Shown: positions 56,821 to 64,000 of the stretch, one piece after another | How positions within the stretch are numbered: position 1 is the first letter of the stretch | Layout: each line of letters begins with the position of its first letter | NCBI GenBank assembly: GCA_019096065.1 | Contig: JAGUCH010000005.1 | Coordinates: forward strand, 124,001-188,000 | Reading direction: 5' to 3' | DNA length: 64,000 nucleotides | DNA from: Paracyclopina nana | Lineage: Eukaryota > Arthropoda > Copepoda > Cyclopoida > Cyclopettidae | Notes under the pieces: model-generated | Database searches by the model: none | What the model was told of the DNA's origin: nothing | What the model saw: the letters and a program-made list of their open reading frames with translations, nothing else | Position numbers and translations under genes: made by a program

Positions 56821-57667
56821 TGGCTTACATAACAAGTTTCAAGCTCAAGGTTATAATACTGTAATATCCTCACCCTTTCTCTTTGAGTGCAGAAAGCATA
56901 AAGATTGAGGCAATTACATTGTCCACCTCCTTGTCACAGAGGCTCAGTACACATAAATGTATTTTGTACAAAAAATACAGGAGATACTAGGCTGAAAAGA
57001 TTGGGAATAAAAATAAACAAAACAACAGCAAATAACATTTCTAAAAAGGCATGAACCTTGCCTTGATTCCTACTGTATTGTAAGATACTACCATGTTGTG
57101 TATTTTGGGATACATTGTTAGTAGTCTGAAGCATGCTCTCACACTATCTGTCCACTATGAGTGGATGCCTTTACCTGATGATGTGCTGCAATAAAACTGC
57201 CATGTCATGATGGCAAGAAGTATTTTTAATTTCCTTCACTGTACATGATGTACTAGTACAACAACAAACACAATTTTATATGTAATTGACAATTTTATGT
57301 CGAGCCATCCATCTTGAACGTAACTTTAATAAAGTTGCAGGATAAAACAATATTTTTGAAAATTGAACAATGGGATTGTAAACTGGACAAGTGAGGGAAA
57401 TGAGCATGCACATTTTCTGGCAAGCTTTTATAAGTTTTTGGCAAGCTCGACAAGTTATTATGAAAAGTAATGCTAATGCAATGTACTACGATGGTCTATG
57501 GTTTTGGTGCAAAGGCCACAGCTGGAAACTTTTAACACTACTAGATACTTCTCTTTTATTTTTTGGTGGGCCAAAAAGGAACAACTTTTATCTTTGCAGA
57601 AAAGAAGAAAAGGCCATAAAAAATAGCAACTTTTACTTAAAGAACAAAAAGGAAGAAGTGATCGCAA

Positions 57668-57790
57668 CATTTGTCGCCATACTCAAGATGATCTATAATG
57701 TAAGGTGACCCCTTATCTCAGCTGTACTTCTACACTTCATCTGACTATGCTATGGAAGGGCTTCTGACGAAAAAAGTAGAGTTCTATGAA
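57668..57790 (+). repeat. Dispersed repeat, copy 2
   Basis: It shares CAAGATGATCTA...ATGTAA and ACTATGCTATGGAAGGGCTT plus flanking words with 46530-46665. The middle differs. Confidence 0.55.
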
Positions 57791-59529
57791 TTGTGAGTTT
57801 CACGAAAAAGCTGTCAGATGATAGAAAACGCCATATTTAAGCAATTCTTGAAGTATAAATTCCATGTCTGGTAAAGCTGATTAACAGGCTCCTCCCACTC
57901 GAGCACTAAAAAATTGGCGCTAAAATCTAAATTTGAATTTCCCGCTTTTTCATTGAAGCAAGCAGCATAAGCGCCACCGCACAAATGACGAAAGAACTAA
58001 AATAAGTTTAGTGAATTAACTTGCATACTTCCGTCTAGAATTGTCATAGTGGATGGCCCTGGCCATACTAATAAAAGGCAATGAGAAGAGCTTTCCAAAA
58101 ACTGTTGAGGGCTGGCCAAAAAATTGTGGATCTTCATTTCCTCTCTTGTTGATTTCACAACTCGATAGTTCAACTTACAAACATATTGTTGCATGAACTT
58201 AAAACATAATTATCATTGCAAACGACGCCAAGCTTCTTCAAAGTTGTAATTTGTAGCCTCAAAAGATGAAGCTGCACTTTTGCCCAAAGAAAATGGGATT
58301 TTCGCAAAAAATATCTTGTAACCCTTTATTTTTTGCCGATACCAAAAAAACTGGAGTGAAATCGACCAAGCAAATGGGGTTCCATGATCCCCCCAAAAAA
58401 CCTGGAATGCTTTCTTCCTACCACAACCACACACAAAGTAGAAGTACACACACAAAAAGGAGAAGTGGATTTGCAAAAGGTCTCCAAAGTATTGCATTTT
58501 TCATGCCCACACATCCACAAAGTAGGAAAGGAAATTGAAAGCAAATCCTGCTTTTCATCACTTGAATACATTTAAGTTTCTCCTGAGATAAAAAAATTTC
58601 CACTCTTGAAAACCTAAGAAATGGTAGGTTAACATATTTGGAATACAGTGGGAAAAACTCCCAAGGGACTGCAAATAAAAAAAGGGCTGAGGCAAAATAA
58701 AAAATAATAGCATGAGCCAACTTGGATGTTGTGTATAATGGAGAGAAATGTGACTTTCACTGCAATTTGTTGTTGTTGCTGCTTGTGCAAAACAGAGCTA
58801 CAGAATATAATGAAATCTCATTACTACATAAATAAAGGGAGGCAATTAGCAAGTTCCTTTTGTTGACATTTGGCCAACTTTGATGAGAGAGAAAGCCCGC
58901 ATGTTTCAAACTTTAAAAAGCCAGTATTAAAAATAAGTGAATGCCATTTCAAGATTTCTTACTGAAAAAAGCAATATTTTTCAATATTTTCCCCCTATTT
59001 TTTATCAATGTACTCAACACATCAAAGAGCATCAAAAGTTTATTCAACATATTGGATTTTTCCCTTTGAGGTTTTTATTTGGAGGAAAACATAAAGTTCA
59101 TCTGCGTTTACTTTCCCAGCTTATTTTTCAAATCAAATAAGGTTATTCTTAAAAAAATGTATTCCAGCACTTATTTCAAATGGGCAAGGAAACCTAAAAA
59201 AATGTGAGGTTGCGTGAGCATTTTGATGACAAGTTGCGTTCTACAAAAATAATTTCAAGGCTATACATCTCTTTGTTGCATTAAAGAAGATCTCTTTGTA
59301 TTCAGTGGAGTGGGAAATACTAAAGAATATCCTTGACCTTCCCTTATTAAGGATTGGCTGTGGCAAAAACATTGACAAAGAGTCATCGACCCTAAAGCTG
59401 GCAAACAGCTTGCAATTGAGCCAAAAAAGCCCAATATCTGGCAAAGTAGTAAAAAGGGAGTTTTTGCTACACAAAGACCTTTATTAGATACAAGGTAATA
59501 AACCTCAATACAGCCCATAAATAATTGAA

Positions 59530-59778
59530 AGAGTCTCAATGACTCAGCACCTTTTGACCTCATCAGCTGACTCCCTTAAATGACCTTTTCAAATTGTAAA
59601 CACCAAACCCTGAAAAAAATAACATAACATAGCTTGTTTGACCTAATATAGTACTAAAATGTGGAAAAAGACAAAAAAGGAGTTCATTTTTAATTGTAAG
59701 AGTGTAAATGACTCAGCATCTTTTGACCTCATCAGCTGACTCCCTTAAATGACCTTTTCTAAATGTAAACACCATAAA
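59530..59778. repeat. Direct duplication containing AP-1/ARE-like sites
   Basis: A block of about 78 bp is present at about 59530-59608 and again at about 59700-59778, about 170 bp apart, with few differences. Each copy holds ATGACTCAGCA, which fits both the AP-1 site TGACTCA and the CNC-Maf antioxidant element TGACnnnGC, and then CATCAGCTGACTCCC. The block may act as an enhancer for the gene downstream; this is inference. Confidence 0.6.
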
Positions 59779-60029
59779 ACTTTAAAATCAACACCTAACC
59801 TTTTTTAACCCAAAAGAAGACTAAATTGTGGAAAAAGTATAATTTCAATTTTCTTGAATTATATGTGAGTCATTTCCGGTTTTATTAGCATCATCATTTA
59901 TCAATGAGTTGTGGAATTTTAATCTTCAACCAGCTGCAGATTTTGAGCGAGTTGTGTGAGAAATTCGCGGTCTTTGTTTGAACTGGGTCAATCTCCTTTC
60001 ATCTGCTGCTGAGTTTAAAGACCACACTT

Positions 60030-60150
60030 TGGCAGTTAAAAGCATGCGCGTGTTCGAGCGCACGCGCGCACGCTCACTTCAATAACAAAAGGCGCGCCCG
60101 CACTTCCTTGATGCCCCCAGCAGCCGTTCGCGCTGGGCCGAGCGAGCCAG
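60030..60150. promoter_or_regulatory. CpG-rich block, possible promoter region
   Basis: This is one of the strongest concentrations of GC and CpG in the right part of the window (GCGCGTGTTCGAGCGC, GCGCGCACGCTCAC, GGCGCGCCCGCAC). It lies upstream of a candidate 5' exon and of the A20-type zinc-finger gene. A promoter role is inferred from composition only. Confidence 0.35.
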
Positions 60151-60544
60151 GCCATTATCTCAATCTTTTTTGTTCTCAGCTGTGAACAGTTTGGCTTTGT
60201 CACAATCGAGCCCAGCTGCTCGCAGCCAAAATTCGCCAAATCAACTGTGAAAGCGCCAAAATCACAAATTCGCCACCCACCTTTTCCCCTACTTTGACTG
60301 CTTCAAGCAGAAAATGATTGAAGCAAAACCTGCTCACATTACACTTTTCCACTCAAAATCATGAAAACATTGCACTTTTCATGCTGCCCAATGGGATTTC
60401 TTGTCGTTCCTCGAATCGCATATTCGGCCAAAAATCCACTTTGCAGCCCAAATCATGGTACAAGCTAATAAGCAAAAATGATCAGTGCAATGAAATATTA
60501 AAGTTTGCTATTGGGAAATGTGCATTATCTTGTATTGATTATCC

Positions 60545-61013
60545 TCTAGGAGTGTAAAAGGCAGGCGGTCTGGTCGCTCTGAATCTCGAGTCAGGCAGGG
60601 CCAGGTAGAGAGCTGTGGCTGCTGGTGCAGAGAGCGAGGCGTGACTCGTTCCAGCTGAGCTCAACGAGTAGTACTCAGTTCTATACTTGCCTTGCTAGAG
60701 CTTTTAGCTGCTGCCAGCTTTGGCTCTCAGCTTTTTGCTTCTTTCTCCCCACTTTTTGGCTTCCCTGGCTACCTCACCGCTCACCTCGGATACCTCATAG
60801 CTCAGGGAGCCCCGCCGCAGCCCCCAAAGGCCAGTTTTCAGTGTGCAAAGGCCATTCTTAGTGGCCTTTTAAAATTGGCCTTGGCCCAATCCGGCCCGAG
60901 CCTGCCAGCCCACCAGTGCAGTAGTGAGGAACTAGCCAGCAGCAAAATTACTTGAGACGCCACCAGCTTAAGTACCCTGGTATTTTGGTATTCTACTCAT
61001 CTTCCAGGTAAGG
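60545..61013 (+). other. Candidate noncoding 5' exon of the A20-type gene
   Basis: The stretch is more GC-rich than its surroundings and ends at a good donor (CTTCCAG followed by GTAAGG at 61014). The first coding exon of the downstream gene has a matching acceptor (TATTTTCAG ending at about 62675) in front of a short untranslated leader. A leader exon here is plausible but not proven; a frame of 87 codons inside it has no recognisable similarity. Confidence 0.3.
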
Positions 61014-61643
61014 AATACCCCCAATGCCCCTTATTAAAGAGCCCTCAAAAGAGGCGTTGCAGGCTGAGCACCCCACGTTGGGCGCCATGTTTGATATCTA
61101 TGCATCTACATTGATGAGTAAGCAAAAAAAACTTGAATTTGATGATCCTTTCTTTGTTGTTGCAAACTGGTTAGGCTACTGATGTGTGAGGCATGTGGGG
61201 TATTTTTGCAATTGCATTAGGTAATTTTGCCAATTGTTTGGTTTTTCAAGTCACGTGGCTGTCAAATCCAAGCTTGTGACGTCATCAAATGAGAAGAAGA
61301 GCCCATGACATTCATTTTTTTCCCATATAAAAATGACTCAATTTTGCCCATGACAAAGAAAATGGGGACTATAGTTTTTCAACAATTTTGGCAGGGGTCC
61401 AAAGTTCTACTGCGAATTTCGAGTTTTTCCACAACGCAGCAGCAGTCTCAGTATTTAGAGGGCGCAATTGTTGTCAAAGCTCTCAGTTTTCAGCTGTCAT
61501 CCAGTGAATCAAGAGCAAATCTTCCAAGTCGCAAATACAAACCTTATCAGCTTTGCATACTAAGGACACACTATAGTGATTCAAACTTTGAAAGAGTACA
61601 CAAAGGTAGGACTCTGACTGTTAAAAGTATTTATTTATGACAT

Positions 61644-61922
61644 AGAACATTCAAGAATTTTCCAAATTGACTTTTTAAAAAAAAATTCAAAGGCAAAATA
61701 ATGTTTGGAAAATATAATGGCCTAAGGCTCTAGCCAAGACCTACTTTTTGCAAAAGAACAACAAAGTTAAATGTCTTTACTTTTGACAGAACATTCAAGA
61801 ATCCTTTTTTTCTTCTTGACTTTTTTTAAATTCAAAGGCTAAAGAATATTTGGAAAATATAATGGCCTAAGGCTCTCTAACCAAGACCTACTTTTTTTTG
61901 CAAAACAACAACAAAGTTAAGT
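61644..61922. repeat. Tandem duplication of ~140 bp
   Basis: The block AGAACATTCAAGAAT...GGAAAATATAATGGCCTAAG...CAACAAAGTTAA appears at about 61644-61772 and again at about 61788-61922 with small length differences in the T and A runs. Confidence 0.8.
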
Positions 61923-62710
61923 TCTTTGTTTGTAGCTGGCAACAGCTGACTTTTTTGACTCTGCAGGTAACTTTACCTCTCTCTGTTTGAATGCACAACC
62001 AGGCCTCACTTTTTTCTGGCCTTAGTCATGATCATAATTATTTTTTCTGGCCTTGGTACAAGCAATGTTATTGCTCTTTTTTTGCTGTTGGCCTGCTTTT
62101 GACAAAGAAAGCACATCTCAGTGCTGGCAATTGTTCAAGAGTTCATCTTTTTAAGGCCACAATGACCTTTTTTTCAATTGGGCCAACATTTTTTCAAACC
62201 ACCCTTGAAATCAATTTTTTTCCAATCAAGTGGGCGTTTTTTTCCTGCTGTTGCCATTTTTTGAAAATATTTGGCAGCCTCATTTGTCGATCTAATTTTA
62301 GGAACTTAATCAAGTCATTATGCTTACGTAGTCGATCCGGTTTCATGCAGCTCCTTAGAGCTTCTGACGTCAAACGAATCATACTTTTTAGGGCTTGATC
62401 CCCATGAATTTCATTGTTCAAATATACTTTGGGCGTTCTCTAGAAACTCTGCATTTTCCGACTTTTTTTTCTGAAAAAATGCGGAAAATCTCTGATTTCG
62501 CAGTCCTCCAAAATCACAACAAACTCGCGCGCATGAGTCAGCATTTTTCCCTGAGATTAGAGAAACAACAACAAAACTCAATTTAGCAGTGAGATAAAGG
62601 CATTTAAGCAAGTTTCTAGCTGCCTCAACTTCAAATTTGGACCTACGTCTCATTTTGGACCTACTCTATTTTCAGCCGCAAGAAGCAAACCGTAGATTAA
62701 AAAAATTGAG

Positions 62711-62998
62711 ATGGACCAGGAATCGAACCAGATGGAACAGCACCCCGTGTTGTGTCGAAACGGGTGCGGGTTCTACTCGAACCACGGCACGGACGGGTTA
62801 TGCTCCGTGTGCTACAAGGACATGATCAAGAAGAAGCAACAGCTGCCGCAACAGCTGACAGCGCCTGCGCCCGGCGCCATGGCCTCCCTCTCCATTGACG
62901 AGTCCTCATCCTCGTCCTCGTCATCCTCTAGTCCAGCCAAAACATCTGTGGACACCGCCTTGCCCACGGTCATCCTACCCTCATCACAGACTGACAAG
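62711..62998 (+). CDS. A20-type zinc-finger protein (ZFAND5/6-like), first coding exon
   Basis: The exon starts MDQESNQMEQHPVLCRNGCG and ends QTDK at a GTAAGC donor (62999), 96 codons in phase 0. It holds a full A20 zinc finger: C-x3-C-GFYSNHGTDG-LC-x2-CYKDM. A Gln/Pro/Ala-rich linker and a ten-residue Ser run follow. ZFAND5/6 proteins have this arrangement, with an AN1 finger at the C-terminus; the AN1 exon must lie beyond the right edge. The family binds ubiquitin and is linked to proteasome regulation and stress response, in cytoplasm and nucleus. An acceptor just upstream (about 62675) shows there is at least one noncoding 5' exon. Confidence 0.85.
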
Positions 62999-64000
62999 GT
63001 AAGCCTCTGGACCTACTTTTAAAAAAGCTTAATTTTACCCTAAGTTGAGATCCGGATTAAGACTCTGGATCTAATTGTAAGACTTGATAGCAATTTTTTC
63101 ACTCGAGATCCGGATTTAGATCTTCGCACTTGAAATCTGTTGTATCATGTAGGTCTAAGATTGGACCCACTTTTTAAAAAGCTTAATTTTAGCTACAGTT
63201 GTTCCTGAGATCCGGATTAAGACTCTGGATCTAATTGTAAGACTTGACAGCAATTTTTTCACTCGAGATCCGGATTAAGATTTTCACACTTGAAATCTGT
63301 TGCATCAAATAGGTCTAAGATTGGACCTACTTTTTAAAAAAAAGCTTAATTTTACCTTAAGTTGGATCTGAGTTCTGTATTAAGTCTCTAGATCCAATTT
63401 TAAGACTTGGCAGCCATTTTTCACCCGAAACCCAAATTAAGATTTTCGCACTTGAGATCCGTGTTGCATGATAGTAGGTCAAAGATCTAATTTAAAGACT
63501 TGAACTATGTATCTTCAGAAGTAGTCTTACTTTTTTAAGGCTTTAGATCCGGATACAGCGCGCATATATTAAGACTTGAAGTCTGGCTCAAAGGAGAGCT
63601 TAACTTTAAGGTTCAGGATCCGTATTTCGATTCTTGATCTTTGTTGACTTGATGACTTCTCAAGATCTACTTTGAAGACTTGAGATCCGGATTTCGGCTT
63701 TAGATCTAAATATAAGTCTGGCATTCCCATTGATTCCAATGAGCTTTTAAGCTCACGATCCGGATTTCTTTTCGTGGTCAATTGATATTTGCTCTAGCTT
63801 CGATTTTATTGCTGTTAATGTGCACAGTACCTAATCTTGAGATCCGGGTGCTGATTCCGGATCTTACTTTAATATTATAACCGATTTTTAGAGGATCTAG
63901 GGTCGTTGGATACAATGGTTGCAAAGATCTACCACTTAGTTAAAAATGAGTGTACCTTTGGATGTACTCTCAAGGCTCGAATGTCATGCTGATTGTGTAC
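62999..64000. repeat. Intron of the A20-type gene with GATCCGGAT repeats
   Basis: The intron runs to the window edge. Its first part is a tandem array of about 155-160-bp units starting at about 63009, 63163 and 63323 (GGACCYACTTTTTAAA, AAGCTTAATTTTA, GAGATCCGGATTAAGA, AAGACTTGA). After about 63480 the units are scrambled, but GATCCGGAT-type words continue to the end. No AN1 exon is visible. Confidence 0.75.

Larger units (their letters stand above)
52091..59529. other. Long gene-poor spacer
   Basis: Over 7 kb hold no gene that I can support. Frames up to about 115 codons exist but lack splice context, conserved motifs or typical composition. Notable contents are the GC hairpins at 53010-53034 and 54674-54703, a G-biased repeat at 55130-55910, a GTATACC-rich block at 56655-56820 and a dispersed repeat at 57668-57790. 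The left end should contain the promoter of the claudin-family gene. Confidence 0.5.

Noticed and set aside
57391-57708. A 105-codon plus-strand frame as a gene
   Set aside because: It is low-complexity Lys-rich at the end, ends inside the dispersed repeat, and shows no domain.
58190-58720. Overlapping frames of 60-100 codons on both strands
   Set aside because: Several overlapping frames on both strands in one AT-rich area suggest chance; none has a recognisable motif.
61305-61640. A 111-codon frame as a gene
   Set aside because: No recognisable domain, no matching splice partners, and it runs into the duplicated AT-rich block.

Overview
This is a gene-bearing window from an invertebrate animal genome. 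It is AT-rich, with many short GT-AG introns, and holds animal-type extracellular modules (C-type lectin, fibronectin type II, sushi, WSC, discoidin), a seven-helix receptor, a claudin-family protein and a Seven-in-absentia-type protein. I cannot name the phylum from the sequence alone. All gene models were built by eye from reading frames, splice sites and comparison between the copies; no database search was possible.

Positions 1-38523 hold a tandem array of three head-to-tail paralogues, here called A, B and C. Each encodes a very large secreted mosaic protein of roughly 3,000 residues. A is cut by the left edge, so only its 3' part (1-4740) is present. B (5521-20966) and C (23590-38523) look complete, running from signal peptide to stop. 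The order in B and C is: signal peptide, C-type lectin-like domain (CTLD), an unassigned module, PAN/apple, WSC, CTLD, F5/8C-like, galectin-like, several CTLDs interleaved with three FN2 modules, a LamG-like jellyroll, three more CTLDs, FN2, five sushi/CCP modules, and a short tail. The last ~7 kb of the copies, introns included, are nearly identical, while the first ~8 kb of B and C have clearly diverged. This points to gene conversion or very recent exchange. MITE-like elements and a tRNA-carrying foldback element sit in the spacers and introns.

Positions 39012-46226 hold three compact genes. They are a RING-less SINA/SIAH-like protein (+), a divergent rhodopsin-like GPCR (-) with a second copy of the tRNA-carrying element in an intron, and a secreted protein (+) made of phage tail-collar-like repeats rich in His-x-His. 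The GPCR and the collar protein are divergently arranged about a ~730 bp spacer, and the collar gene has a clear TATA box.

Positions 46227-64000 are gene-poor. They contain a 123-bp minisatellite, a four-exon claudin/PMP22-family gene (-, 49440-52090), about 10 kb of spacer with GC-rich hairpins, a G-biased degenerate repeat and duplicated AP-1/ARE-like blocks. At the right edge is the first coding exon of an A20/AN1 zinc-finger (ZFAND5/6-like) gene, whose intron runs out of the window.
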